From positions 231,894-295,893 of the forward strand of contig NZ_JAYWIX010000003.1 of the NCBI RefSeq assembly GCF_035916755.1: a stretch of 64,000 nt of DNA, written 5' to 3'. The number at the start of each line of letters is the position of its first letter. Positions within the stretch are counted from its first letter, which is position 1. A model generated the notes under the pieces. It was not told where the DNA came from. It saw nothing but the letters and a program-made list of their open reading frames with translations, and searched no databases. Source of the DNA: Rothia sp035916755 (GTDB taxonomy: Bacteria > Actinomycetota > Actinomycetes > Actinomycetales > Micrococcaceae). Shown piece by piece: positions 17,054-25,761 of the stretch. The position numbers were made by a program, and so were the translations under genes.

Positions 17054-19771
17054 ATGACCGTTTCTCAGCTCACTCCTGTTCCTGACCTCTGGCCCGGCGT
17101 TGACCCTGCCTGGTCCCACCAGCTGCAGGTGCCCTCGTCCGCCCCGGTAGAAGAAATCGGGGTCGGTCGCCGCTGGCACTACCTCGATAACGGCCCGGCG
17201 CTCGAGGCCGCCGGGCGCGCCCCGGTCGGTACCGTACTGGCGGTGCACGGTAACCCTACCTGGTCCTATCTCTGGCGGTCGGTCATCGCTGCCGCCACTG
17301 ATGCCAAGCAGCCCTGGCGCGTGGTAGCGGTAGACCAGCTCGATATGGGCTATTCGGAGCGCACCGGTCTGACCCGCTCGCTCTCAGACCGGATCGCTGA
17401 CCTCGGTGATTTTACAGCCACACTTGGACTTGATACTACCGAGCTGCCCCTTGTCACGCTGGCCCATGACTGGGGCGGGCTAATATCGCTGGGGTGGGCC
17501 CTGCGCCACCGGGAGATCGTCTCGGGTGTCATGCTGACCAATACCGCTGTTTTTCATGACGCCGGTGAGAAGATCCCGGTAGCCCTGCAGGCGGCCCTCA
17601 ACCCCGCTCTACATTCCTGGGCGACCGAAAAATCGACCGCCTTTATCGACGTGACTCTGGGCCTGGCCCAGGGCGGGCTTGATGCTGCGGTCAAGAAGGC
17701 CTACAAGCTGCCCTACACCACCGCCGAGCACCGGATGGGCGTACGAAATTTCGTGGCCGATATACCGGCAACCGAAGCGGCTGCCAGCTACCGCCCCATG
17801 GTCTCTATTGCCGAGGGCATTACCGAGCTCGATGTACCTGCCCTCATGCTCTGGGGCACTAAAGACCCGGTCTTCCAGCGCCGCTACATGGCCGACCTGG
17901 CTACCCGCCTGCCCCAGGCCGACATTCACCGTTTTGAAACCGCCAGCCACCTGGTTGCCGAAGATGAAGACATCGCCAGCCCCATTCTGGCTTGGCTAAC
18001 CGAGCACTTCGTCACCGGCACAACCCAGCGGGACCTCCACCTCACTGCGCGCGCTGACCGGGTGCCGGCGTCCGCTCATTACCGCCCCATGGGAGCCGAG
18101 CTGGCAGACCGGGCGGACGACACCACCCTGGCTATCGTTGATATGAGCAGCAAGGGAGACGGCACCGAGGTAGCCGCCCAGCTCTCATGGGCTGAACTGG
18201 CTGCCGAGGTAGACCGGGTTGCCTCTGGCCTGCACAGGATCGGGGTGAAGCCCGGCGACAGGGTCAATCTGCTGGTACCACCCGGTATTAAGCTCACCAC
18301 CCTTATCTACGCCTGCCTCAAGATTGGGGCCGTGATTGTTGTGGCCGATACCGGCCTGGGCGCTGCGGGCCTGACGCGCGCGCTCAAGGGGGCACGCCCG
18401 TCCTGGCTCATCGGTATACCTGCTGCCCTCACCCTGGCCCGTACCCTGGGCTGGCCCGGCCAGCGCATTGCAGCCGGCTCCCTCCCCGCTGCCGCCGCCC
18501 GGGCCCTGGGTGTAGTGGGTGCGGTCGATGATTTTACAGCCCCTGAGATTTTTGCGGTAGCCGCCCCTGACCCCGATGCGGACGCCGCCATCCTCTACAC
18601 GTCAGGCTCCACTGGCCCGGCCAAGGGCGTGGTCTACACCCACCGCCAGCTAGCAGCTATGCGGGATACCATCGCTGCCACCTACGACTTGGCCGCCGGC
18701 AGCGGTCTGGTGGCGGGCTTCGCCCCCTTCGCCCTACTGGGCCCGGCTCTGGGAGCCACCTCAGTTACCCCGGCCATGGACGTCACCAAGCCCAAAACCC
18801 TGACCGCTTCCGCGCTGGCGTCCGCTGCCGGTGCAATCGGGGCAACCACGGTCTTTGCTTCCCCGGCAGCCCTGATGAACGTACTCGAGACCGTCGATGG
18901 GCTGAGCAGCCAGCAGCAGGCAGCCCTGGGGCAGGTCACCACCCTGCTCTCCGCTGGGGCTCCCATTACCTCTCCCCTGCTGGCCCGCCTGCAGACACTG
19001 CTCCCGGCAGCCTCCCTGCACACCCCCTACGGCATGACCGAGGCCCTGCCCACCACCGACGTCTCCTATGCCCAGATTCAGCAGGCTGAGCAGGACGCGG
19101 CAACCGGGCTCCTCGGTGCTGGCGGCGGTGTCTGCGTTGGCACCCCCGTGCACGGGGCTGCCCTGCAGATCGCTCCCCTGCTGTCGGATGGAACCGCCTC
19201 AACCGAGGTTACTACCGACCCCGGTATCACCGGTGAGATTCTGGTAGCAGCCCCGCACATCAAGGACCGCTACGACACCCTCTGGATCACCGAACGCGCG
19301 TCCAGCGCCACCCCCGGCTGGCACCGTACCGGCGATGTGGGGCATTTCGATGCCAGTGGACGCCTGTGGGTCGAGGGCCGTCTTGCCCATGTGCTGGTGA
19401 CCGCCCAGGGCGTGCTCACCCCGGTTGCCCTGGAACAGGCTGCCGAACTCGATGCCGAGGTGCGCCGGGCAGCCGCTGTTGCTACCGGCCCGGCCGGGGC
19501 GGCGTCCGTCCTGATCGTGGCCGAGGTTGGCCCCACCTTCCGCGGCAAGAAGACCCGCAAGGGTTTGGCTCCGGCTGACCTAGCCCAGCGGGTGCGGGAG
19601 CAGGTACTGGCTGAGACCGGTGTAGAGGTATCGGCTGTGCTGGTGGTTGCTGAACACCCCACCGATGTGAGGCACAACTCGAAGATTGACCGCCCGGTGC
19701 TTGCCGCCTGGGCCCAGCAGCTCCTCCAGGGGAAAAAGGCCCGTCTGGGCAAGGGGGTTATCGCGTGGTAG
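17054..19771 (+). CDS. oleBC: OleBC fusion: beta-lactone decarboxylase plus beta-lactone synthetase
   Basis: This 905-residue protein fuses two olefin-pathway enzymes. Residues 1 to about 325 form an alpha/beta-hydrolase of the haloalkane-dehalogenase type (OleB): HGNPTW at 65-70, nucleophile Asp139 in AHDWGG, and a late catalytic His in TASHLVAED. OleB splits a cis-beta-lactone into olefin and CO2. The rest is an ANL-family AMP-forming enzyme (OleC) with P-loop YTSGSTGPAKG near 515-525, TPYGMTE and HRTGDVGH motifs. OleC makes the beta-lactone from a 2-alkyl-3-hydroxyacid using ATP. GGAG precedes the ATG, and the stop overlaps oleD by seven bases. The fusion is the known actinobacterial form. 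The hydrolase is intact, so the final product should be olefin rather than lactone. Confidence 0.93.
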   Translation: MTVSQLTPVPDLWPGVDPAWSHQLQVPSSAPVEEIGVGRRWHYLDNGPALEAAGRAPVGTVLAVHGNPTWSYLWRSVIAAATDAKQPWRVVAVDQLDMGYSERTGLTRSLSDRIADLGDFTATLGLDTTELPLVTLAHDWGGLISLGWALRHREIVSGVMLTNTAVFHDAGEKIPVALQAALNPALHSWATEKSTAFIDVTLGLAQGGLDAAVKKAYKLPYTTAEHRMGVRNFVADIPATEAAASYRPMVSIAEGITELDVPALMLWGTKDPVFQRRYMADLATRLPQADIHRFETASHLVAEDEDIASPILAWLTEHFVTGTTQRDLHLTARADRVPASAHYRPMGAELADRADDTTLAIVDMSSKGDGTEVAAQLSWAELAAEVDRVASGLHRIGVKPGDRVNLLVPPGIKLTTLIYACLKIGAVIVVADTGLGAAGLTRALKGARPSWLIGIPAALTLARTLGWPGQRIAAGSLPAAAARALGVVGAVDDFTAPEIFAVAAPDPDADAAILYTSGSTGPAKGVVYTHRQLAAMRDTIAATYDLAAGSGLVAGFAPFALLGPALGATSVTPAMDVTKPKTLTASALASAAGAIGATTVFASPAALMNVLETVDGLSSQQQAALGQVTTLLSAGAPITSPLLARLQTLLPAASLHTPYGMTEALPTTDVSYAQIQQAEQDAATGLLGAGGGVCVGTPVHGAALQIAPLLSDGTASTEVTTDPGITGEILVAAPHIKDRYDTLWITERASSATPGWHRTGDVGHFDASGRLWVEGRLAHVLVTAQGVLTPVALEQAAELDAEVRRAAAVATGPAGAASVLIVAEVGPTFRGKKTRKGLAPADLAQRVREQVLAETGVEVSAVLVVAEHPTDVRHNSKIDRPVLAAWAQQLLQGKKARLGKGVIAW

Positions 19772-20835
19772 GTTCGCTGCGTCCGCTCACCCCCGAAGTC
19801 TGCCAGCCCGCCCGGTCTGAGCGGGTGCTGGTCACCGGAGCCTCTGGGCTTCTGGGCCGTGAGGTTGTCTTTGCCCTGCTGCGGGCAGGCTATGCGGTAC
19901 GAGCTTTCCAGCGCGGGGACTCCGGTATCGCCCAGATGCTCCCCACCCACCTGGCCGACCGCTTTGACCAGGTGCAGGGTTCCCTCACCGACCAGCTGGC
20001 GGTGCGCCGGGCTGTTACCGGTGTTCAGGGGATTATCCATCTGGCCGCTAAGGTGTCTGTGGTCGGGGAATGGGAGGATTACCGGCAGGTCAACGTCGAG
20101 GGCACCCGCACCCTGCTTGAGGCTGCCCGCGCAGTCGGTATCGGCAAGTTCCTGCACACCTCTTCGCCCTCAGTTGCCCACACCGGAGCCTCCATCGTGG
20201 GTGAAGGTAACCCGCCCGCTAGCCCCGACCAGGCCCGCGGTAACTATGCCCGGTCTAAGGCCGAGTCTGAGCTGCTGGCCCTGAGCTACGATGCGGACGA
20301 TTTCTGGGTGGGTGTGCTGCGCCCCCACATTGTCTGGGGCCCCGGCGATACCCAGCTGGTGGAGCGCGTCCTAGACCGCGCCGCCGCAGGCCGCCTGCCC
20401 CTGCTCAACCAGGGAACCGCCATGATTGACACCCTTTACATCGATAACGGGGCGGACGCTTTCGTGCGCGGCTACCAGCGCCTGGAAGCGATTCGCGGGG
20501 TGCCCCTGGTAGTCACCAACGGCCAGCCCCGCCCTGTCGGTGAGATTATCGCCGGTATGTGTACCGCCTGCGGCGTCAAACCCCCGGCCTACTCGCTGCC
20601 GGCGTCCGTGGCCTATGGGCTGGGTCTGGTGATGGAAAAGGCCTGGGCCCGTTTCGCCCCCGGGCAGATTCCCCCCCTGACCTCTTTCTTAGCCGAGCAG
20701 CTGTCCACCGCCCACTGGTTTGATCAGCGCACCACCCGGGAACTCCTGGACTGGTCCCCTACCGTCTCCCTGGAGGATGGGTATGAACGGCTGGGCGACT
20801 TCTACGGACGGAGATTCGTAGGAACTACTAACTAG
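19765..20835 (+). CDS. oleD: OleD, NADPH-dependent 2-alkyl-3-ketoacid reductase
   Basis: This 356-residue extended short-chain dehydrogenase reduces the OleA product to the 2-alkyl-3-hydroxyacid used by OleC. The Rossmann motif VTGASGLLG is at residues 23-31 and the catalytic pair appears in NYARSK near residue 160; HLAAKVSVVG is the usual second motif. It starts at a GTG inside the end of oleBC, with AAGGGGG about eight bases upstream, so it is translationally coupled. In OleABCD systems OleB, OleC and OleD form a large assembly; here two of them are one chain. Confidence 0.91.
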   Translation: MVGSLRPLTPEVCQPARSERVLVTGASGLLGREVVFALLRAGYAVRAFQRGDSGIAQMLPTHLADRFDQVQGSLTDQLAVRRAVTGVQGIIHLAAKVSVVGEWEDYRQVNVEGTRTLLEAARAVGIGKFLHTSSPSVAHTGASIVGEGNPPASPDQARGNYARSKAESELLALSYDADDFWVGVLRPHIVWGPGDTQLVERVLDRAAAGRLPLLNQGTAMIDTLYIDNGADAFVRGYQRLEAIRGVPLVVTNGQPRPVGEIIAGMCTACGVKPPAYSLPASVAYGLGLVMEKAWARFAPGQIPPLTSFLAEQLSTAHWFDQRTTRELLDWSPTVSLEDGYERLGDFYGRRFVGTTN

Positions 20836-20848
20836 CTCATCTCAAATA

Positions 20849-20952
20849 GGCAGGCAGAGCGCCGACAGCCAGCTGGACCGGGGCTGGCGGTGAATTGGGC
20901 GAGCGCCCCGCGCGAGACCAAGAGGGTTGCTGGCCTAGGCGCTCTGCCTGCC
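20849..20952. terminator. Large imperfect hairpin between convergent oleD and mutM
   Basis: Outer arms of 15 perfect pairs (20849-20863 with 20938-20952) enclose a small internal loop and six more pairs (20868-20873 with 20929-20934). The central 55 bases hold a further GC-rich fold. The whole fills the gap between the two stops, so a bidirectional terminator is the simplest reading. It has no clear T tract. Confidence 0.6.
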
Positions 20953-20963
20953 GTCTGATGCAG

Positions 20964-21917
20964 TCACATTCCTCTGGGCCTTCTCTGACAATGCGGGCAC
21001 CGGTAGGAGCTCCTCCCTCCGAAGGGCTCCCGCACCATCAGCGAGGTGCGCCCCGCCTCTAGGCAGCGGGGGCAGGGCTGCCCTGCCTGCCCGTAGGCAT
21101 TGAGGGACCGGTCGAAGTAGCCCGATTCCCCGTTGACGTTGACGTAGAGGGCATCGAAGCTGGTGCCGCCCTGGGCTAGGGCAGCACGCATGACGGTGCG
21201 CGCGGCGTCCACCAGTTCACGGGCGGTTGAGGCGGGGATGCTCTTGGCTGGTTTAGCGTAGTGCAGTCTGGCCCGCCATAGGGCTTCGTCGGCGTAGATG
21301 TTGCCTACCCCTGAAATGGCGCTTTGGTCGAGCAGGAGCTTCTTGATGCCGGTGGAGGTGCCCAGCATGGTGCGCCTGAACTGTCCGAAGTCGAAGTGGG
21401 GGTCGAGCGGGTCGCGGGCGATGTGGGCAACGGCCTGCGGGATGAGGGGCAGGCCCAGGGCGGACGCGGACGCCCCCGGCACCAGCTCACCGGCGGCGTT
21501 GTGCACAGGTAGCAGGGGGCTTACAAACATGCCGCCGAAGATACGCTGGTCCACAAAGCGCAGGGTGAGCGGGGCTTCGCGCCCGCTCTCATCGGTTGCA
21601 CCGGCCAGATCTACGAGCACCTTGAGGTGTTTTTCTGCCGGTAGGTCAGGGGCTTTGAGCAGTACCTGCCCGCTCATGCCCAGGTGAATAACCAGGGCGA
21701 ACTCTTCGTTGCCCTCAAAGAGCAGCCAGAGGTACTTGCCGCGTCTGGCCACATCCGCCACACGCAAGCCCGTCAGTAGCCGCTCGAAGTTCACCGGCCC
21801 GGCCTCGTGGCGCCGCACCGAGCGTCCGTCCACTACCTGCACCCGCTCCAGCACCGCACCGAGGATGTGCCCGGCTAGGCCCCGGCGCACCACCTCAGCC
21901 TCGGGTAATTCCGGCAT
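20964..21917 (-). CDS. mutM: Formamidopyrimidine-DNA glycosylase (Fpg/MutM)
   Basis: This base-excision enzyme removes 8-oxoguanine and formamidopyrimidines and nicks the abasic site; it has 317 residues. The start is fixed at the ATG at 21917 because mature Fpg must begin PELPE, with Pro2 as nucleophile and Glu3; AAGGCGGAG lies upstream. The C-terminal zinc finger is intact: CPRC and CPHC with a 23-residue gap. The loop motif SAISGVGNIYADEALW matches the family. In most actinobacteria mutM sits directly between rnc and smc; here plus-strand genes separate it from both. Confidence 0.96.
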   Translation of the reverse strand: MPELPEAEVVRRGLAGHILGAVLERVQVVDGRSVRRHEAGPVNFERLLTGLRVADVARRGKYLWLLFEGNEEFALVIHLGMSGQVLLKAPDLPAEKHLKVLVDLAGATDESGREAPLTLRFVDQRIFGGMFVSPLLPVHNAAGELVPGASASALGLPLIPQAVAHIARDPLDPHFDFGQFRRTMLGTSTGIKKLLLDQSAISGVGNIYADEALWRARLHYAKPAKSIPASTARELVDAARTVMRAALAQGGTSFDALYVNVNGESGYFDRSLNAYGQAGQPCPRCLEAGRTSLMVREPFGGRSSYRCPHCQRRPRGM

Positions 21918-21981
21918 ATTCACTCCGCCTTTCAAAAAATGAAAAAATATGCACCGCGTGGTGCCCACACCTTGAACATAT

Positions 21982-22048
21982 CAGGTGCAGAATAGACCCT
22001 GTGCATTCTCACCTGCAACCAGCCTACTGCTGATCAGCTGGTTGCGGG
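21982..22048 (+). promoter_or_regulatory. Two overlapping hairpins in the leader of the amino-acid permease
   Basis: Hairpin 1 pairs 21982-21993 with 22005-22015 (11 pairs, one bulge). Hairpin 2 pairs 22012-22023 with 22037-22048 (12 pairs, one wobble). They share 22012-22015 and cannot both be complete. Hairpin 2 ends about 20 bases before the AAGGAGAG ribosome site. A further GCACC-N4-GGTGC repeat lies at 21951-21964. The pairing is visible; a switching role is a guess. Confidence 0.4.
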
Positions 22049-22082
22049 TGCAGAACCAACCCTTCTGTTTAAGGAGAGACTT

Positions 22083-23591
22083 TTGTCGATATCCCCAACC
22101 CCCACAGGGCAGCACGCTGACGTGCCGTCCTTCGCCCACGAGCAAGAGGGCTTCCAGCAGGGGCTCAAGCCCCGTCAGATTCAGATGATTGCCATGGGCG
22201 GGTCCATCGGAACCGGCCTCTTTCTCGGCGCGGGCGGACGTCTACACGATGCCGGCCCCTCCCTCATCTTCCTCTACGCTATCGCCGGTTTCTTCGGTTA
22301 CCTGATTCTGCGGCAGCTGGGTGAGCTGGTCAGCTACCGCCCCTCGTCCGGCTCCTTCGTGAGCTACACCCGCGAATTCTACGGCGAAAAATGGGCCTTC
22401 TTCGTTGGCTGGATGTACTGGTTCTCCTGGGCCGCTACCGCCATTGTTGATGCGACCGCTATCGCTATCTACTTCAACTGGTTTGGCCAGTACATCCCTG
22501 CTATCGAGCAGATTGACCAGTGGGTGGTGGCGCTCATCGTCATTGTCGTGGTGGTCTCGATGAACCTGATTTCGGTCAAGATTTTTGGTGAGCTCGAGTT
22601 CTGGTTTGCCCTGATTAAGGTCGGTTCCCTGGTGCTCTTCATGATCATCGGCATCTTCTTCGTCATCTTCGGCACCCCCACCGGCTCCCCCGTGGGTTTT
22701 ACCCATATCGCTGAGTCTGGCTTCCTCCCCAACGGCCTGCTGGCTGCCCTGGTGGTCTCCCAGGGCGTTATCTTCGCCTATTCCGGTATCGAACTGGTTG
22801 GTACCGCTTCGGGTGAAATCAAAGACCCCCGAAAGGCCATCCCCAAGGCCATTAACACCGTGGTCTGGCGTATAGCCCTCTTCTATGTGGGTTCCGTGCT
22901 GCTGCTCTCCCTGCTGCTGCCCTACGACGCCTACTCGGCTGATGAGTCCCCCTTCGTCACCTTCTTCGGTTCCATCGGGGTCGATTACGCTGCCCCCATC
23001 ATGCAGCTGGTGGTCATTACCGCAGCGGCCTCATCGCTGAACGCGGGTCTCTACTCCACCGGCCGTATCACCCACTCCATGGCTATGAACGGCTCAGCTC
23101 CCCGCTTCACCGGGGCTATGAGCAAGTCGGGCGTGCCAATCGGCGGTATCCTGCTCACCGGCGCGGTAGCCCTGCTCGGTGTGGCGATTAACTACTGGAA
23201 GCCCTCCGAGGCCTTCGAGATCGTCCTGAACATCTCTGCCGTCTGTATCGTGATTGGCTGGATGGCCATCACCCTACCCCACCAGCGCTTTGTGCTTATG
23301 GCCCGCCGGGGCGAGCGCGTCCGCCCCGAGTATCGGGCTCCCCTAGCGCCCGTCACCAACTGGCTCACCATGGCCTTCCTGGTAGGTGTATTGGTTCTGA
23401 TTGCCTTCGACTACCCCATCGGCACCTACGCCCTGGCGGCCATGGCCCTGGTGGTTCCGATTCTGGTCATCGGCTGGCTGGCCGTCTGCAAGCGGGTTCG
23501 CGCCTTGGCGGCTGAGCGCGCGGAAGCTGCGCCCACCCAGACCACCTCAATCAACATTGTCGGCAGGGACGACGAGATCGGTCTGCCCTAG
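22083..23591 (+). CDS. APC-family amino acid permease
   Basis: This 502-residue secondary transporter belongs to the amino acid-polyamine-organocation superfamily and has about 12 membrane helices. The helix 1 motif GGSIGTGLFLGAG and the following FLYAIAGFFGYLILRQLGEL fit the CycA/AroP/GabP-like group. The nearest functions are D-alanine/glycine/serine or aromatic/GABA uptake; the exact substrate is not readable. It uses a TTG start with AAGGAGAG seven bases before. It is a single-gene plus-strand insert between mutM and rnc. Confidence 0.9.
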   Translation: MSISPTPTGQHADVPSFAHEQEGFQQGLKPRQIQMIAMGGSIGTGLFLGAGGRLHDAGPSLIFLYAIAGFFGYLILRQLGELVSYRPSSGSFVSYTREFYGEKWAFFVGWMYWFSWAATAIVDATAIAIYFNWFGQYIPAIEQIDQWVVALIVIVVVVSMNLISVKIFGELEFWFALIKVGSLVLFMIIGIFFVIFGTPTGSPVGFTHIAESGFLPNGLLAALVVSQGVIFAYSGIELVGTASGEIKDPRKAIPKAINTVVWRIALFYVGSVLLLSLLLPYDAYSADESPFVTFFGSIGVDYAAPIMQLVVITAAASSLNAGLYSTGRITHSMAMNGSAPRFTGAMSKSGVPIGGILLTGAVALLGVAINYWKPSEAFEIVLNISAVCIVIGWMAITLPHQRFVLMARRGERVRPEYRAPLAPVTNWLTMAFLVGVLVLIAFDYPIGTYALAAMALVVPILVIGWLAVCKRVRALAAERAEAAPTQTTSINIVGRDDEIGLP

Positions 23592-23620
23592 CCTCGCCAC
23601 AGCAAGAAGCAGAGAAAAAG

Positions 23621-23661
23621 AAGGGGCGGGCCCACCGTTTGATACGGTGGGCCCGCCCCTT
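23621..23661. terminator. Bidirectional terminator between permease and rnc
   Basis: A perfect 18-bp stem (23621-23638 with 23644-23661) with a five-base loop lies between convergent genes. It is followed on the minus strand by CTTTTTC, so it serves rnc best, and it is placed to stop the permease transcript too. Confidence 0.92.
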
Positions 23662-23701
23662 ATATGCGGTCTAGGGTGAGAACCGGCACGCGGCAGGTAG
23701 C

Positions 23702-24385
23702 TTAGCCATAGACCCTAGAGTAGGCCTGTTCGGCAGCCATGCGCTCAGCTTCTTTTTTGCTGGTGCCCTTGCCCTGCCCCATGACCTTACCGGCCAGAAG
23801 GACCTTGGCGGTGTAGCGGCGGGCGTGGTCGGGGCCGGTTCCCTCAACCTCGTAGACGGGCTCGCCGGTGCCCTGGGCGGCAGCGTATTCCTGGATTTCT
23901 GTCTTCCAGTCGCGCCCAATGTTCAGGGTCTTATTATCATCCAGCAGGTGGGAGGTGTGAGCCAGCACGAGCTGGTGGGCGGCCTCAGCCCCGTGCTTCA
24001 TATACACGGCACCGAAGACGGCCTCCATGGTGTCAGCCAGGATAGAGTCCTTATCGGCACCACCGGTTTTCTTCTCCCCCTTACCCAGGCGGACGCAGGG
24101 CCCCAGCTTGAGGCTGCGGGCCAGGTTGGCCAGGGTACGGGTAGAAACAATCACGTGGTGGCGCTTGACCAGCTCGCCCTCGGGCAGGTCAGGGAACTTC
24201 TTGTAGAGTTCTGAGGCGACGGCCAAAGACAGCACGGAGTCGCCCAGAAATTCTAGGCGCTCGTTGTGGGGTATGCCGCCGTTTTCAAAGGAGTAGGAGC
24301 GGTGAGTCATTGCAAGCTGAAACGTCTCGGTATCGAGGTCGATACCGAGACGTTTCAGAAACTCTTGTGATGCAGAGTTAGTCAT
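23702..24385 (-). CDS. rnc: Ribonuclease III
   Basis: This is the 227-residue double-strand-specific RNase that processes rRNA and some mRNAs. The signature ERLEFLGDSVL is near residues 43-53, the second acidic cluster appears as DTMEAVFGA, and a double-stranded RNA-binding domain occupies the last 70 residues. It lies 10 bases after rpmF and forms the rpmF-rnc operon typical of the phylum. Confidence 0.96.
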   Translation of the reverse strand: MTNSASQEFLKRLGIDLDTETFQLAMTHRSYSFENGGIPHNERLEFLGDSVLSLAVASELYKKFPDLPEGELVKRHHVIVSTRTLANLARSLKLGPCVRLGKGEKKTGGADKDSILADTMEAVFGAVYMKHGAEAAHQLVLAHTSHLLDDNKTLNIGRDWKTEIQEYAAAQGTGEPVYEVEGTGPDHARRYTAKVLLAGKVMGQGKGTSKKEAERMAAEQAYSRVYG

Positions 24386-24395
24386 AAGGCGCGAA

Positions 24396-24599
24396 TTAGG
24401 CGTCAGCTACCTTGCGGCCCTTGTACTCGTAGAAGAGTTCGTTGCCGGCTGAGTCAGTCACGAGCTTTGCCTGATGGGGCAGGGAGTAGGTGACGCGACC
24501 GTTTTCTACGGTCTTGACCAGCTGAGGAACGGAAGCCTTCCACTGGGAACGGCGGGCGCGGGTGTTAGCACGGGACATTTTCCGCTTGGGAACAGCCAC
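24396..24599 (-). CDS. rpmF: 50S ribosomal protein L32
   Basis: This is a 67-residue basic protein of the large ribosomal subunit with the family start MAVPKRKMSRANTRARRSQWK. It lacks the four zinc-binding cysteines seen in some L32 forms, so it is the cysteine-free type. It sits between the DUF177 gene (33 bases) and rnc (10 bases), the standard order. Confidence 0.95.
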   Translation of the reverse strand: MAVPKRKMSRANTRARRSQWKASVPQLVKTVENGRVTYSLPHQAKLVTDSAGNELFYEYKGRKVADA

Positions 24600-24632
24600 A
24601 GCTATCTCTTTTCTCTTGTTGCTTTATAAGTT

Positions 24633-25181
24633 TTATTTGTCGTTCGCATCGAGCAGCGCTGATAGCGCGTTCCACCGGGGGTCGATGACCTCATGGTGAT
24701 GCTCAGGGTCGTCCTCTAGGCGTGCGCCGCATTCGGAGCACAAGCCCTGGCAGGAGTCACTGCAAACAGGTTGGAACGGCAGTTGAAGAATCACTGCGTC
24801 CCGCAGCGCCGGTTCGAGATCAATTTCATCGTTCTCTACGGCGTACTGCTCATCTACTTCATCTTCGGGGCCGCCTTCGGGGGCCTTCTCGAAAACAAAA
24901 AGCTCTTGAACATCGGCTGTAACATCAAAGTCAACCGGGTCTAGGCAGAGGCTGCATTCACCGGACACGGTGACAGTTGCAGTACCAGTTACCAAGATAC
25001 CATCTGAAACGGATTCCAGGCGAACATTGAGGTCAATGTCGCTGCCTTCTTCCGCCTCAATCAGAGCGTTGCCAAAGTCGCTTGGCGCTGGCAGAACTTC
25101 ATCAAGGGTCTCCATTGCGCCCGGGCGATGAGCTAGATCTCGAACCGAGATCTTAAGGGGCGATGAATCTTTTCGTGAAAT
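24633..25181 (-). CDS. DUF177 (YceD) family protein, likely ATT start
   Basis: This is a YceD/DUF177 protein of 182 residues as drawn. The family is almost always encoded just before rpmF and is linked to ribosome or rRNA homeostasis. Two cysteine pairs are visible, CSLCLDP in the middle and CSDSCQGLCSECG near the end. The first ATG is at 25115, but the 22 codons before it encode SSPLKISVRDLAHRPGAM, which fits the conserved N-terminal family pattern (a LxxRPG(S/A)M segment). No ATG, GTG or TTG is in frame there. An AGGGAG ribosome site lies six bases before an ATT at 25181, so I drew the gene from that codon. The shorter form from 25115 (160 residues) is the fallback. Confidence 0.7.
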   Translation of the reverse strand: MSRKDSSPLKISVRDLAHRPGAMETLDEVLPAPSDFGNALIEAEEGSDIDLNVRLESVSDGILVTGTATVTVSGECSLCLDPVDFDVTADVQELFVFEKAPEGGPEDEVDEQYAVENDEIDLEPALRDAVILQLPFQPVCSDSCQGLCSECGARLEDDPEHHHEVIDPRWNALSALLDANDK

Positions 25182-25284
25182 GACGAACTCCCTATCGAAT
25201 GTTTTAAACCAAGTACCTATTTTAGGGGCTTAAGACCGGCCGAATCAAGCGCTCTAGGTTTAACCTCTTGTTTGGCTGACCACA

Positions 25285-25761
25285 TTAATGCTCGGGGTAG
25301 AGGGCCCGCTGCACCGCGCGCGGGACGAAAGCCCGCACGTCCCCACCGTAGCCTGCAACCTCTTTAACGATGGTCGATGAGATGTGGTTGTACTTAGGGT
25401 CCCCGGCGATAAAGCTGGTTTCAACCCCGGCGATGTGCCGGTTCATCGAAGCCATGGGGGCTTCGTATTCATAGTCGGCGGTATTGCGCAGCCCCTTCAC
25501 GATGAGCACGGACCCCTGGTCGCGCACGAAGTTAGCCAGCAGCTCCCCCTCGGGCAGAACCTTGGCGCTCACCCCGTCGAAGAGGGCGAAGGTTTCCTCA
25601 ACCATGGCGACGCGCTCTTCGAGGGTGAAGCGGTACTTTTTCTTGGAGTTGTGGGAGACCGCGACGATGACGTTACCGTAGATTTTTGCGGCGCGGGTGA
25701 TGATTTCGACGTGACCGTTGTGGATGGGGTCAAAGGATCCGGGGCAGACAACCAATTGCAT
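25285..25761 (-). CDS. coaD: Phosphopantetheine adenylyltransferase
   Basis: This 158-residue enzyme makes dephospho-CoA from 4'-phosphopantetheine and ATP, the fourth step of CoA synthesis. The nucleotidyltransferase motif is GSFDPIHNGHVEI at the N terminus, and the phosphate-binding ISSTIVKEVA lies near the end. Length is normal. It precedes the DUF177-rpmF-rnc group by about 100 bases on the same strand. Confidence 0.96.
   Translation of the reverse strand: MQLVVCPGSFDPIHNGHVEIITRAAKIYGNVIVAVSHNSKKKYRFTLEERVAMVEETFALFDGVSAKVLPEGELLANFVRDQGSVLIVKGLRNTADYEYEAPMASMNRHIAGVETSFIAGDPKYNHISSTIVKEVAGYGGDVRAFVPRAVQRALYPEH

Noticed and set aside
19270..20157. 295-residue open frame opposite oleBC/oleD
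   Set aside because: It is antisense to two intact enzymes across their junction and shows no family motif.
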